Shown: one piece after another, positions 15,771 to 23,802 of the stretch
Numbering within the stretch: position 1 is the stretch's first letter
Layout of the letters: each line of letters starts with the position of its first letter
Source: Selenomonas ruminantium subsp. lactilytica TAM6421
GTDB taxonomy: Bacteria > Bacillota > Negativicutes > Selenomonadales > Selenomonadaceae
Reading direction: 5' to 3'
Assembly: GCF_000284095.1 (NCBI RefSeq)
Contig: NC_017068.1
Span: forward strand, 2,418,001 to 2,482,000
Length of the DNA: 64,000 nt
Notes under the pieces: model-generated
Database searches by the model: none
What the model saw: only the letters and a program-made list of their open reading frames with translations
Told to the model about the DNA's origin: nothing
Position numbers and translations under genes: made by a program

Positions 15771-16384
15771 TGGTACAAACCTTCTTTTTCGATATAATCA
15801 GCCACAGCCTCGGGCAATAAATAGCGGATGGAACGTCCTGCCGCAATCCGCTCCCGGATCAGCGTGGAAGAAATCTCCATCATGGGCACTGCCAGTTCAT
15901 GGATGCGGCTTCGCAGTTCCGGGCCGAAATAATCCAGCAGCACTTTCTCGTCGAAAGGCACCTCCGGCCGGGTTGTGCCGATAAACTGGCAGGCTCCCAC
16001 CAAATCTCGCGGATGGTTCCAGGTGGGCAGGTCATTGATGGAATCCGAACCCGTGATAAAGAACAGTTCTGCATCCTTTCCCTGCCGCTGCTGCATCTCC
16101 TGCACCATCAGCCAGGAATAAGATGGCCCCTTGCGCTCCATTTCCAACAGATCGATGGCAAAATGCGGATTGCCCGCAATAGCCAGCTCCACCATCCGGA
16201 TGCGCTGCGCGGCTGAGGCAATCCTGCGTCCCTGCTTGTGCGGCGGCTGCGCCGCCGGGATAAAGAGTACCCTGTCCAGGGCAAAAGCCTCCCGGGCTTC
16301 TTCAGCAATATGCAGATGAGCCAGATGGATGGGATCAAAGGTTCCCCCCATCAGGCCAATGCGTTCCTTCACAGGCTTACCCAT
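15767..16384 (-). CDS. nadD: Nicotinate-nucleotide adenylyltransferase
   Basis: A 205-residue enzyme that joins nicotinate mononucleotide and ATP to deamido-NAD in NAD synthesis. The nucleotidyltransferase motif GGTFDPIHLAHL is near residue 13 and ISSTLIR, the second signature, is near residue 176. The ATG at 16384 is preferred to an upstream TTG at 16408 because it gives the usual short N-terminus. Either start lies within the preceding small membrane-peptide gene, so nadD overlaps that gene by at least 16 bases in another frame. Its stop overlaps yqeK. The exact start is uncertain because no strong ribosome binding site is visible. Confidence 0.9.
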   Translation of the reverse strand: MGKPVKERIGLMGGTFDPIHLAHLHIAEEAREAFALDRVLFIPAAQPPHKQGRRIASAAQRIRMVELAIAGNPHFAIDLLEMERKGPSYSWLMVQEMQQRQGKDAELFFITGSDSINDLPTWNHPRDLVGACQFIGTTRPEVPFDEKVLLDYFGPELRSRIHELAVPMMEISSTLIRERIAAGRSIRYLLPEAVADYIEKEGLYQ

Positions 16385-16530
16385 CCCACAAAATACAGAA
16401 TCAGACAAACAACAACCATGGTCAGCAACATGAGCAGCAGCGCCCGGGCATAGTCCCGGCTGTCATGCGCCCCCTTAGGGGTAGCGAGATATTGCCGCAG
16501 GGTGCGGTAATACCCGGATAGATGAAACAT
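16369..16530 (-). CDS. Small single-pass membrane protein, 53 residues, undescribed
   Basis: A short open frame fills the gap between proA and nadD. Its ATG shares the final A of the proA stop (TGATG), and its 3' end runs 16 bases into nadD. The product has a basic, aromatic N-terminal half (MFHLSGYYRTLRQYLATPKG, then AHDSRDYARA) and a C-terminal hydrophobic helix of about 22 residues (LLLMLLTMVVVCLILYFVGW). Basic residues on the N-side suggest that the N-terminus stays in the cytoplasm. The tight overlaps on both sides and the clean membrane helix support a real gene. No family is recognised and no function is proposed. Confidence 0.6.
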   Translation of the reverse strand: MFHLSGYYRTLRQYLATPKGAHDSRDYARALLLMLLTMVVVCLILYFVGWVSL

Positions 16531-17783
16531 CAGCGAATCTGCCCCTCACCCATGATCAGATATTTGCAGCTCGTAAGCTCCATCAGCCCCATCGGCCCGC
16601 GGGCATGAAGTTTCTGCGTGCTGATGCCGATTTCTGCACCGAAACCGAATTCAAAACCATCCGTAAAACGGGTGGATGCGTTGACATAGACCGCCGCCGC
16701 ATCCACTTCCTTCTGGAAGCGAGCCGCATTCACGAGGTCATTGGTCACGATGGTTTCCGAATGCCCCGTATTATAGCGGTTGATATGTTCAATCGCCGCT
16801 GACACATCCTCTACCACCTTCACCGAAAGGATCAGATCACCATATTCTGTGCTCCAATCCGCTTCCTCTGCCGCCTGCATCTCCGGACAGATGGCTTTAG
16901 CCTGCGCGCACCCCCGCAGCTCGACTTTTTTCGCCATCATGGCTTCATAGAGCATGGGCAGGAATTTTTCCGCAATGTCCTGATGCACCAGCAGGGTTTC
17001 CATGGCATTGCAAACCGAAGGACGGCTGGTCTTGGCATTGATGGCAATATCGAGAGCCATCTGCAGATCCGCACTCGCATCCACGAAGGTATGGCAGACA
17101 CCTGTGCCTGTTTCGATCACGGGTACGGAGCTGTCCTCTACCACGCGTTTGATCAGGCCGGCACCACCGCGCGGGATAATCACATCCAGGAGGCCAGTCA
17201 GATGCGTCATCACACCTACGGCCTCACGGTCGGTGAAATCGATGAACTGGATAGCCCCCTCAGGGATACCATGCGTATAGGCAGCTTCTGCGAGCAAAGA
17301 ACTGATGGCGATATTCGAGCGAATGGCCTCACTGCCGCCACGCAGCAGGACTGCATTGCCGGATTTCAGGCAAAGAGCCAAAGCATCCGCCGTGACATTG
17401 GGGCGGGCTTCATAGATGATGCCCACCACGCCCAGCGGCACCCGCACGCGGCGGATGGAGAGACCATTGGGCCGCACGGTGCTATAGTCGCCCAGGCCAA
17501 TCGGGTCCGGCAACGCCGCCGTCTGCCGCAGGCCTTCGGCCATACCGGCAATGCGGTTCTCATCGAGCATCAACCGGTCCAGATAGGAACGCTTGACGCC
17601 CTTTTCCCTCGCCTCTTCCAAATCCTGCGCATTGGCTTCCAGGATCATGGAGCTGCGCTGTTCCAAGGCATGGGCCATGGCCAGCAACGCTTCATTCTTC
17701 ACCTTTGTCGAAAGCGTGCCCAGCTTATAGGAAGCTGCCTTGGCGGCTTCTGCTTTTTTGCGTACTTCGCGCTGAATATCCAA
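16530..17783 (-). CDS. proA: Gamma-glutamyl phosphate reductase
   Basis: A 417-residue aldehyde-dehydrogenase-type enzyme, the second step of proline synthesis: NADPH-dependent reduction of glutamyl 5-phosphate to glutamate semialdehyde. The catalytic cysteine is in GTGVCHTFVD, the NADP-contact strands in GVVGIIYEARPNVT and LRGGSEA, and the family ending in LHARGPMGL. It starts with TTG at 17783, with GGGAGGA upstream. It lies 27 bases downstream of proB, the usual proBA operon, and its stop overlaps the small membrane-peptide gene. Confidence 0.95.
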   Translation of the reverse strand: MDIQREVRKKAEAAKAASYKLGTLSTKVKNEALLAMAHALEQRSSMILEANAQDLEEAREKGVKRSYLDRLMLDENRIAGMAEGLRQTAALPDPIGLGDYSTVRPNGLSIRRVRVPLGVVGIIYEARPNVTADALALCLKSGNAVLLRGGSEAIRSNIAISSLLAEAAYTHGIPEGAIQFIDFTDREAVGVMTHLTGLLDVIIPRGGAGLIKRVVEDSSVPVIETGTGVCHTFVDASADLQMALDIAINAKTSRPSVCNAMETLLVHQDIAEKFLPMLYEAMMAKKVELRGCAQAKAICPEMQAAEEADWSTEYGDLILSVKVVEDVSAAIEHINRYNTGHSETIVTNDLVNAARFQKEVDAAAVYVNASTRFTDGFEFGFGAEIGISTQKLHARGPMGLMELTSCKYLIMGEGQIR

Positions 17784-17810
17784 ACTGATTCCTCCCGTAC
17801 TACAAAAACA

Positions 17811-18941
17811 TCACACCATCAATACCATATTATCCCGATGAATGACCTCTGTAGGTACATCACCAGCTAAAATCTTGCTGATATCCTCGGTCTGCTGGCC
17901 GAGGATTCTCTGCAGATCCGTTTCTTTAAAGTTCACGATGCCCCGGGCAATTTCCTGCTGGCTTTGCGTCAAAACCCGCACGGTGCTGCCGGCGGCAAAA
18001 TCACCCTCACAGGCCGTAACGCCCGCAGCCAGAATGCTCGCACCGTTCTCCCGCAGGGCAGCGGCACAGCCATCATCCACCGTGATCTCGCCGGCCAGAC
18101 GCTTGCCAAAGGCCAGCCAGGACTTGCGCACCCGCAGATGCGATTCCCGCGCGGGGAACACCGTACCCAGAGCCTGACCGCTCAAAATATCCCGGAGCAC
18201 ATTCTCCCGGGAGCCCGAGGCGATGACCATCGTGACGCCGGCACTCATGGCAATTTGCGCCGCCTGAATCTTGGTCATCATGCCGCCCGTTCCCAGCTTG
18301 GAACCAGCACCGCCTGCAATGGCTTCCACCTCCGGCGTGATTTCCGGAATCTCTGCGATCAGCTCCGCCTCCGGATGGGTAGCCGGATTCGCGGTATAAA
18401 GCCCCTCGATATCCGACAGGATAATCAAGGCATCGGCATCCACCAAAGTGGCCACCATGGCCGACAGATTATCGTTGTCGCCAATCTTGATCTCGTCCAC
18501 CGCCACCGCATCGTTTTCATTGATGACCGGGATGGCGCCCATAGCGAGCTGGGCCAAAAGTGAATTGCGGGAATGGATGTACTGATGATGCTGCACAGAA
18601 TTTTCCTTGGTCAGCAGCACCTGTCCCATCACCTGCCCGTACTCGGCAAAGAGCTTCTCATAGATATGCATGAGCACGCCCTGCCCGATGGCCGCCACCG
18701 CCTGCTTTTCCGGGATGGAGTCCGGCTTCTTGTCGAGCCCCAATTTTCCCAGGCCAGCGGCAATGGCTCCCGAAGATACGAGAATCATTTCCTTGCCCTG
18801 ATTCTTGAGATCCGCAATTTCCCGCAGCAGCAGGTCAATGCGATGAAGATTGAGTTTTCCTGTTTCATGGGTCAGGGTACTGGTGCCCACCTTGACCACA
18901 ATGCGTTTGGCCTCACGCAAACGCTCTCTGGCAGTTCCCAT
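17811..18941 (-). CDS. proB: Glutamate 5-kinase
   Basis: A 376-residue enzyme that phosphorylates the side-chain carboxylate of glutamate, the first and feedback-inhibited step of proline synthesis. The amino-acid kinase domain (residues ~10-255) shows KRIVVKVGTSTL, LVSSGAIAAG, PVINENDAVA and LGTGGMMTKI. Residues ~275-360 form a PUA domain, present in the long ProB class. GGAGG lies upstream of ATG 18941. It is followed by proA and preceded by yhbY in one operon-like run. Confidence 0.95.
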   Translation of the reverse strand: MGTARERLREAKRIVVKVGTSTLTHETGKLNLHRIDLLLREIADLKNQGKEMILVSSGAIAAGLGKLGLDKKPDSIPEKQAVAAIGQGVLMHIYEKLFAEYGQVMGQVLLTKENSVQHHQYIHSRNSLLAQLAMGAIPVINENDAVAVDEIKIGDNDNLSAMVATLVDADALIILSDIEGLYTANPATHPEAELIAEIPEITPEVEAIAGGAGSKLGTGGMMTKIQAAQIAMSAGVTMVIASGSRENVLRDILSGQALGTVFPARESHLRVRKSWLAFGKRLAGEITVDDGCAAALRENGASILAAGVTACEGDFAAGSTVRVLTQSQQEIARGIVNFKETDLQRILGQQTEDISKILAGDVPTEVIHRDNMVLMV

Positions 18942-18959
18942 GCTTTTGCCTCCGATATA

Positions 18960-19262
18960 TTACGGCAGTTCGATTTTCGGCTTATCGTAGTTGCGCTTGA
19001 ACAGCAGACCGTTGCGGCCAATGATCTGCACGAGGTTCACATCGGCACGCTCGGCCAGCATCGTGATGGCATCTTCCGGCTCTTCCATGCAGTTCTGCAG
19101 CACACGCACCTTGATCAGCTCACGCTTCTTGATGGCTTCCCGGGCAGCTTCGACTACCGTAGGCGTAACACCTTCCTTGCCCATCATGACCACCGGTTCC
19201 AACTTCTGGCCCATGGAGCGCAAAAAGCTCTTCTGCTTGCCTGTCAATGAATTTCTTAACAA
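18960..19262 (-). CDS. yhbY: YhbY-type RNA-binding (CRM domain) protein
   Basis: A 100-residue single CRM-domain protein that associates with pre-50S ribosomal particles. Signature segments are LTGKQKSFLRSMGQKLEPVVMMGKEG near the N-terminus, AIKKRELIKVRVLQN in the middle, and VQIIGRNGLLFKRN at the end. Translation starts with TTG at 19262, with GGAGGA seven bases upstream. It sits between obgE and proB, a conserved order in Firmicutes. Confidence 0.92.
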   Translation of the reverse strand: MLRNSLTGKQKSFLRSMGQKLEPVVMMGKEGVTPTVVEAAREAIKKRELIKVRVLQNCMEEPEDAITMLAERADVNLVQIIGRNGLLFKRNYDKPKIELP

Positions 19263-19300
19263 ATCTATTCCTCCGTATTTCCTTACTTATACAATCACGC

Positions 19301-20581
19301 TTAATCACGGAATTCGAATTCCATCTCACCGATATGGATGGTATCGCCCTCTTTGGCGCCCTTTTCCCGCAGCTTCTCATCGAGATTCTTGATGCGCCAG
19401 ATATACTGGAAGCGGCGCACAGCTTCATCGTTGAGGAAATTGGTCATCTTCACGAGCTTTTCGATATTCTGACCGGATACCACGAGTTCACCGCTAATAT
19501 TGCGGGTGATGGTAATCTTGTCCGGATCTTCCTCATTCTCGTCATAGACCACGACTTCATCTTCCGTCTCCGGCTCTTCCACATAGTTGTCGAGCCATTC
19601 ACCGGTATAGTCGATAAGCTCCTGCACGCCTTCGCGCGTAGCTGCCGAAATGGCAAAGAACTTCAAGCCGTTCTCCTCGGCCAGCTTCTGCAGGCGCGGC
19701 AGATTCTCCTGCGCTTCCGGCAGGTCAATCTTATTAGCTACAAGCACCTGCGTACGGCGGGCAATCTTCTCGCTGTACTTCTTGAGCTCCGCATTGATCT
19801 TGTAGTAATCATCAATGGGGTCACGGCCTTCAAGCCCCGAAGCATCCACAATATGCAGAATCAGCTTCGTACGCTCCACATGGCGCAGGAAGTCATGACC
19901 AAGCCCCACGCCATCAGCAGCACCTTCGATAAGGCCCGGGATATCCGCCATCACGAAGCTCTTCTCATAGTCCGTCTTGACCACACCGAGCACCGGCGTA
20001 ATCGTCGTGAAGTGATACTCCGCAATCTCCGGCCGAGCTGCCGAACAGCTGGCCACAAGGCTGGACTTACCGACACTCGGATAACCCACCAAACCAACAT
20101 CTGCGAGCAGCTTCAATTCCAGGATCAGATTCTTCGCCTCACCCGGCTCACCGAATTCGGCAAAGGTCGGCGTGCGGTTGGCAGAGTTGGCAAATTTCGC
20201 ATTGCCGCGCCCACCGCGGCCGCCCTTGCAGACTACAGCTTCCTGACCGATTTCCGTAAGGTCAGCCAATACCTTGCCCGTAGCCTCGTCCTTCACGATC
20301 GTTCCAGGCGGTACCTTCACATAGCAGGCCGGAGCATTGGCACCATACTGATTCTTGATATCCCCGTTCTCACCATTCTTAGCCGTGAATTTCCGATGGA
20401 AACGAAAATCCAGCAGGGTATTCATATTCTGGTCGACGACAAAAATAACGTCGCCGCCCCGGCCGCCATCGCCACCAGACGGCCCACCTTTCGGCACAAA
20501 CTTCTCCCGGCGGAAAGCAGACTTCCCATGCCCACCATCTCCCGCTTTAACAATCACGCGAGTTCTATCAATAAACTGCAT
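19301..20581 (-). CDS. obgE: Obg family GTPase (ObgE/CgtA)
   Basis: A 426-residue GTPase for 50S maturation and stress signalling. The glycine-rich Obg fold (residues ~1-158: KAGDGGHGKSAFRREKF, GGRGGRGN) is followed by the G domain (~159-330) with P-loop GYPSVGKSS, switch FTTITPVLGVV, DIPG, and NKID, and then a C-terminal OCT domain (~345-426). The ATG at 20581 follows GGAGGAA; an in-frame GTG at 20593 overlaps that site and is rejected. It lies between rpmA and yhbY, a conserved order. Confidence 0.96.
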   Translation of the reverse strand: MQFIDRTRVIVKAGDGGHGKSAFRREKFVPKGGPSGGDGGRGGDVIFVVDQNMNTLLDFRFHRKFTAKNGENGDIKNQYGANAPACYVKVPPGTIVKDEATGKVLADLTEIGQEAVVCKGGRGGRGNAKFANSANRTPTFAEFGEPGEAKNLILELKLLADVGLVGYPSVGKSSLVASCSAARPEIAEYHFTTITPVLGVVKTDYEKSFVMADIPGLIEGAADGVGLGHDFLRHVERTKLILHIVDASGLEGRDPIDDYYKINAELKKYSEKIARRTQVLVANKIDLPEAQENLPRLQKLAEENGLKFFAISAATREGVQELIDYTGEWLDNYVEEPETEDEVVVYDENEEDPDKITITRNISGELVVSGQNIEKLVKMTNFLNDEAVRRFQYIWRIKNLDEKLREKGAKEGDTIHIGEMEFEFRD

Positions 20582-20615
20582 TTTTTCCTCCACATCTATA
20601 TAAAGACACTGTAAT

Positions 20616-20716
20616 CCCGGCGCCCAAGGACGGGCGCCTGTGGACGTAAATCACGTGATGTGATTTCAGTCCACGTTTTCTTTTGGATACTTTTCTTTGC
20701 GCCAAAGAAAAGTATC
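20616..20716. repeat. Multi-hairpin intergenic repeat, copy 2
   Basis: It has the same architecture as 8975-9076: GGCGCCC/GGGCGCC, then GTGGAC/GTCCAC enclosing AAATCAC/GTGATTT, then GATAC plus TTTTCTTTG paired with CAAAGAAAA plus GTATC. Stems differ from copy 1 by paired, compensating changes. It lies just upstream of obgE, possibly in its leader. Confidence 0.7.
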
Positions 20717-20736
20717 ACCACGCATTTGCAATACAC

Positions 20737-20780
20737 AAAGGCAAGAGCCGGCATTGCGTTCAATACCGGCTCTTGCCTTT
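20737..20780. terminator. Hairpin between rpmA and obgE
   Basis: A perfect 15-bp stem AAAGGCAAGAGCCGG/CCGGCTCTTGCCTTT with a 14-base loop. It lacks a clear T-run on the minus strand, so it may be an attenuator or RNA-processing site rather than a full terminator. Confidence 0.5.
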
Positions 20781-20823
20781 ATGCACTACAACGCAACCTA
20801 ACGCCGTTCCTTATAATATAACA

Positions 20824-20849
20824 ATACCTGCGCTTTTAGGCGCAGGTAT
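20824..20849 (-). terminator. Terminator-like hairpin after rpmA
   Basis: A ten-bp stem ATACCTGCGC/GCGCAGGTAT follows the rpmA stop by 13 bases on the minus strand and is followed by TGTTATATT. Confidence 0.6.
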
Positions 20850-20861
20850 CCGTTATATGTC

Positions 20862-21152
20862 TTACATAGCTTCTTCAACCGTGTAAACGCTGACCTGACG
20901 CTGGTAGCGGCCTTTGCGCTCGAAAGCAACCTTGCCGGCAACCTTTGCGAACAGGGTATCATCCTTACCGATACCAACGTTGTGGCCCGGATGGAAATGC
21001 GTGCCGCGCTGACGAACCAGAATGCTGCCAGCCGTTACAACCGTACCAGCCTGTTCCTTAACGCCAAGGCGCTTGGAATGGCTGTCACGACCGTTACGCG
21101 TGGAGCTAACACCCTTTTTATGTGCGAACAACTGCAAATCAAAAGTAAACAT
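20862..21152 (-). CDS. rpmA: 50S ribosomal protein L27 with cleavable N-terminal extension
   Basis: A 96-residue ribosomal protein near the peptidyl-transferase centre. Its N-terminus ([14 protein letters not shown]) carries the Firmicute extension ending LQLFA, which the protease Prp removes before HKKG; mature L27 begins at the His. The rest ([24 protein letters not shown]) is standard. The ATG at 21152 follows GGAGGT by seven bases; an upstream in-frame GTG overlaps that site. The prp gene is immediately upstream in the same operon. Confidence 0.95.
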   Translation of the reverse strand: MFTFDLQLFAHKKGVSSTRNGRDSHSKRLGVKEQAGTVVTAGSILVRQRGTHFHPGHNVGIGKDDTLFAKVAGKVAFERKGRYQRQVSVYTVEEAM

Positions 21153-21170
21153 CGAATTCACCTCCGCTGC

Positions 21171-21479
21171 TTAAAGAATCCGTACAGCCTCTGGACTGAG
21201 CTTCTGAATCTCCATCAGCCCTAGAAGCATTGTCTGTAAAATCGCCTCGGTCAGATCATCAGGAGCCCCCTTGAGCCTCATTTTGAGCTCTCCACTCGCT
21301 ACGGAATAGTCCAAGTCGCGATGCAGATGCTCGCCGAGTCCCAAAAGCGCCGTCTGTGTAAGGGACGAAACCCCCGCACAGACAATGTCCTGACCATGCT
21401 CTGCCGTGCCGCTATGGCCGGCAACTTCAAAGCCAACGATACGACCCGCTGACTCCTTAAAGATTTTCACCTTAATCAT
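21171..21479 (-). CDS. prp: Ribosomal-processing cysteine protease Prp
   Basis: A 102-residue YsxB-type protease that cuts the N-terminal extension of L27. The catalytic His is in VAGHSGTA and the catalytic Cys in [10 protein letters not shown], both in the expected spacing. It lies between rplU and rpmA, as in other Firmicutes with extended L27. Three bases separate it from rplU, so the genes are co-translated. Confidence 0.95.
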   Translation of the reverse strand: MIKVKIFKESAGRIVGFEVAGHSGTAEHGQDIVCAGVSSLTQTALLGLGEHLHRDLDYSVASGELKMRLKGAPDDLTEAILQTMLLGLMEIQKLSPEAVRIL

Positions 21480-21482
21480 GGA

Positions 21483-21794
21483 TTAAGCTTCGATCTTTTC
21501 GATAACAACCTTCGTGAACGGCTGACGATGACCCTGACGTTTACGATAGTTGCTCTTAGCCTTGTACTTGAAGACCAGAATCTTCTTGTCCTTGCCCTGA
21601 GCTTCAACCTTGCCCGTTACCTTGGCACCTTCAACAACCGGCTTGCCAACTTTGACATCACCGTCGTTTACTACCGTCAGAACTTCGTCAAACACTACAG
21701 CTTCGCCTTCAGCAGCGGAGAGTTTCTCCACCATGATTACATCACCTTCAGCGACCTTGTACTGCTTGCCACCAGTTTTGATAATTGCGTACAT
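21483..21794 (-). CDS. rplU: 50S ribosomal protein L21
   Basis: A 103-residue 23S rRNA-binding protein with the family start [14 protein letters not shown] and end [25 protein letters not shown] precedes the ATG. It is the first gene of the rplU-prp-rpmA operon, with a structured leader and a strong promoter upstream. Confidence 0.96.
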   Translation of the reverse strand: MYAIIKTGGKQYKVAEGDVIMVEKLSAAEGEAVVFDEVLTVVNDGDVKVGKPVVEGAKVTGKVEAQGKDKKILVFKYKAKSNYRKRQGHRQPFTKVVIEKIEA

Positions 21795-21920
21795 GAAAAC
21801 ACCTCCCTAAAAGATTACTCGCCAGCTACGGCACAGCCCCAATCGGCTGTTTTACGAGCCCCGCTGTGCGGTTGGGGATGGGCTGTTAACCCAAATCAGA
21901 CGCACTTCATGCGCCTACAG
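21795..21920 (-). promoter_or_regulatory. L21 leader (structured 5' untranslated region)
   Basis: About 125 bases separate the rplU promoter from its start. The minus-strand RNA can form GC-rich stems, including GGGTTAACAGCCC and AACCGCACAGCGGGG. Its place and size match the L21 leader of Firmicutes, through which L21 or a partner represses its own operon. Identity is inferred from context; a covariance-model search would be decisive. Confidence 0.5.
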
Positions 21921-21926
21921 TTAGTA

Positions 21927-21955
21927 ATACTAACATAGGGTCCAGCACTTGTCAA
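21927..21955 (-). promoter_or_regulatory. Promoter of rplU-prp-rpmA
   Basis: The minus strand has -35 TTGACA (21950-21955), a 17-base spacer and -10 TAGTAT (21927-21932), directly upstream of the L21 leader. Confidence 0.75.
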
Positions 21956-22106
21956 TAAGTCACGAGGCCAATCCCTAAAATTTTTTCACATTTCACTTTT
22001 AGCACATAGCTCGATCCAAAACACTCCTGTTTGCATCCAGGTCCTTATCTTCATGTAAAAAAAACCAACCATGTTATCAAAGCCACTCAATTAACTCCTG
22101 CTGTTG

Positions 22107-22161
22107 TTGACAAATCTTTAAAACTGTGACATAATGACATTATAGTGACATGTCATTATGT
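22107..22161 (+). promoter_or_regulatory. Promoter with palindromic operator for the XRE gene
   Basis: -35 TTGACA (22107-22112), a 17-base spacer and -10 CATAAT (22130-22135). A perfect inverted repeat with 11-base arms, ACATAATGACA (22129-22139) and TGTCATTATGT (22151-22161), covers the -10 and the start site. A dimeric helix-turn-helix protein bound there would block transcription, so the gene probably represses itself. Confidence 0.65.
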
Positions 22162-22177
22162 AAAGGAGGCATTCATT

Positions 22178-22963
22178 ATGTCCATCAATGCAATTCAAGG
22201 AAGTAAATCTCTTGCCAAAAAAATCAAACAAAGACGAGCTGAATTAGGGTTGACCATTGAAGAAGCCGCTTCTCGCGCAGGTGTAGGCACTAAAACCTGG
22301 AGCAGGTATGAAGCCGGTGAATCAATTCGGCAAGATAAGTCAAAAGGTATCTGTAAGGCACTCAATTGGCATCAATTGGAAATTTCAGGCAAAGAAACAT
22401 TGACTGAATTCTCGCTTGATACTTATAAAGCACACGAATGCTGGTCTGAATATTTAGAAAAAAATTTCGGAGCCATAGCTGCATTATCTTTTGTTATTGG
22501 CAGTGATATCCTGTACGATCATATCACGGACGATATGGAACAACTAGCAAAAATGCCAAAAGGATCTCATATCGGACAGTTAAATTATTCCTTTCTGACT
22601 GATTTGCTTCCAGCGCAGTTTCTAATGTATTATGACTATGATTTTCTTTATCAACTACTAAGTGAACTCCAACATTTATCAAAATGCGCACAAGCAGGAA
22701 TCGAAATCATTGCACATAGCGTATTAGATGAATTAATACTATATCTTTGCAACGAAGAAGCACAGATATTTATAGATGCAGAAAAAGAGTCTCTCAAACT
22801 GAATCGAAAAGAGTGGGCCAAGTACTCAAAAGACTGGGTATTTGATTTATTTGATGATATGGATATTATCACCTTCCTATACTCCTATACCTATTTGAAT
22901 TCTGAAAACCCGTACCATTTTTCACACTGGGGGGACATACAATTTTATACCAACGAGCGTTGA
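22178..22963 (+). CDS. XRE-family transcriptional regulator
   Basis: A 261-residue protein. Residues ~10-62 form a Cro/CI-type helix-turn-helix (LAKKIKQRRAELGLTIEEAASRAGVGTKTWSRYE). The remaining ~200 residues are acidic and helical and match no family that can be named; they may bind a ligand or partner. The ATG at 22178 follows AAGGAGG. It is the first plus-strand gene after a long minus-strand run and begins the accessory patch. A palindrome over its promoter suggests autoregulation. A second ribosome-binding sequence just downstream now abuts the IS element, hinting that a partner gene was lost. Confidence 0.75.
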   Translation: MSINAIQGSKSLAKKIKQRRAELGLTIEEAASRAGVGTKTWSRYEAGESIRQDKSKGICKALNWHQLEISGKETLTEFSLDTYKAHECWSEYLEKNFGAIAALSFVIGSDILYDHITDDMEQLAKMPKGSHIGQLNYSFLTDLLPAQFLMYYDYDFLYQLLSELQHLSKCAQAGIEIIAHSVLDELILYLCNEEAQIFIDAEKESLKLNRKEWAKYSKDWVFDLFDDMDIITFLYSYTYLNSENPYHFSHWGDIQFYTNER

Positions 22964-22984
22964 TCATCAGTCTCGTGACTCCCT

Positions 22985-23017
22985 TTCGTCAAGAAAACTT
23001 CTCATTTTCTTGACGAA
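22985..23017 (+). terminator. Hairpin after the XRE gene
   Basis: A perfect 13-bp stem TTCGTCAAGAAAA/TTTTCTTGACGAA with a seven-base loop, starting 21 bases after the stop. Confidence 0.6.
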
Positions 23018-23130
23018 TTTCATGTAGGAGGGATACTCATTATAAAGATAAAGCCCCTATACGTGTGATATGCTCCCTATTAGGTAGACAGAAGAAATAA
23101 TAAAACTGTCTGCTTGATAGGGAGCATTTT

Positions 23131-23802
23131 ATGTACAAGAAGAGATTATCACCCGAAGAGAAAATCCACTTCATTGAAAAGTATAAACGTGGAGAGGGCA
23201 GTTATGCCTCCATAGCCGCGGATGCAGGCGTTGACAGCAGATCCTTCAGGCAATGGGTTCGTAACTATGATGCTTGCGGCCCGGATGTATTCTTCAAACG
23301 ACATCATCAGCGCTATTCTGTTGAATTTAAGGAAACTGCTATCCACGATTATCTTTCTGGCGTGGATTCACAAGATGCTATATGCCGAAAATACGGACTT
23401 CGTTCGCGGAGACAGCTACAAGACTGGATTATGAAGTATAATAGTCACGAGGAACTTAAACCATCCGGTACAGGAGGGAGCACCATCGTGACTAAAGGCA
23501 GAAAAACTACATTTGATGAACGGGTATCCATTGTAGAGGATTGCATTGCAAATGGCCGTGATTATGCTTTGACGGCGGAGAAATTCGATGTTTCTTACCA
23601 GCAGGTCTATACCTGGGTCAGGAAATATGACCAAAAGGGAATCGAAGGCCTCAAGGACGGCAGAGGCCGCAGGAAGCCTGAGTCTGAGATGAACGAGCTG
23701 GAACGGCTCAGATATGAAAACCGCATGCAGAAGGCTCAGTTGCTACAAAAGCAGATGGAGATAGATTTTCTAAAAAAACTCGAGGAATTGGAAAGGCGGT
23801 GA
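23131..23802 (+). CDS. IS3-family transposase OrfA
   Basis: A 223-residue DNA-binding subunit. Two helix-turn-helix units are visible: residues ~5-60 (SPEEKIHFIEKYKRG, SYASIAADAGVDSRSFRQWVRNY) and ~125-180 (FDERVSIVEDCIANG, ALTAEKFDVSYQQVYTWVRKYD). The C-terminal ~40 residues are a leucine-rich coiled coil (MQKAQLLQKQMEIDFLKKLEELE), typical for OrfA multimerisation. A run of seven A at 23772-23778 in frame A AAA AAA could support a -1 ribosomal frameshift into OrfB, giving the OrfAB transposase of IS3 elements. Confidence 0.9.
   Translation: MYKKRLSPEEKIHFIEKYKRGEGSYASIAADAGVDSRSFRQWVRNYDACGPDVFFKRHHQRYSVEFKETAIHDYLSGVDSQDAICRKYGLRSRRQLQDWIMKYNSHEELKPSGTGGSTIVTKGRKTTFDERVSIVEDCIANGRDYALTAEKFDVSYQQVYTWVRKYDQKGIEGLKDGRGRRKPESEMNELERLRYENRMQKAQLLQKQMEIDFLKKLEELERR

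Noticed and set aside
19247-20614. A 455-residue plus-strand frame opposite obgE
   Set aside because: Antisense to a complete Obg GTPase; it is a mirror effect of GC-rich codons.
22985-23017. The hairpin after the XRE gene as part of the IS terminal repeat
   Set aside because: It lies outside the matched IS ends (23042 and 24817) and has no counterpart on the right side. It is better read as a terminator.
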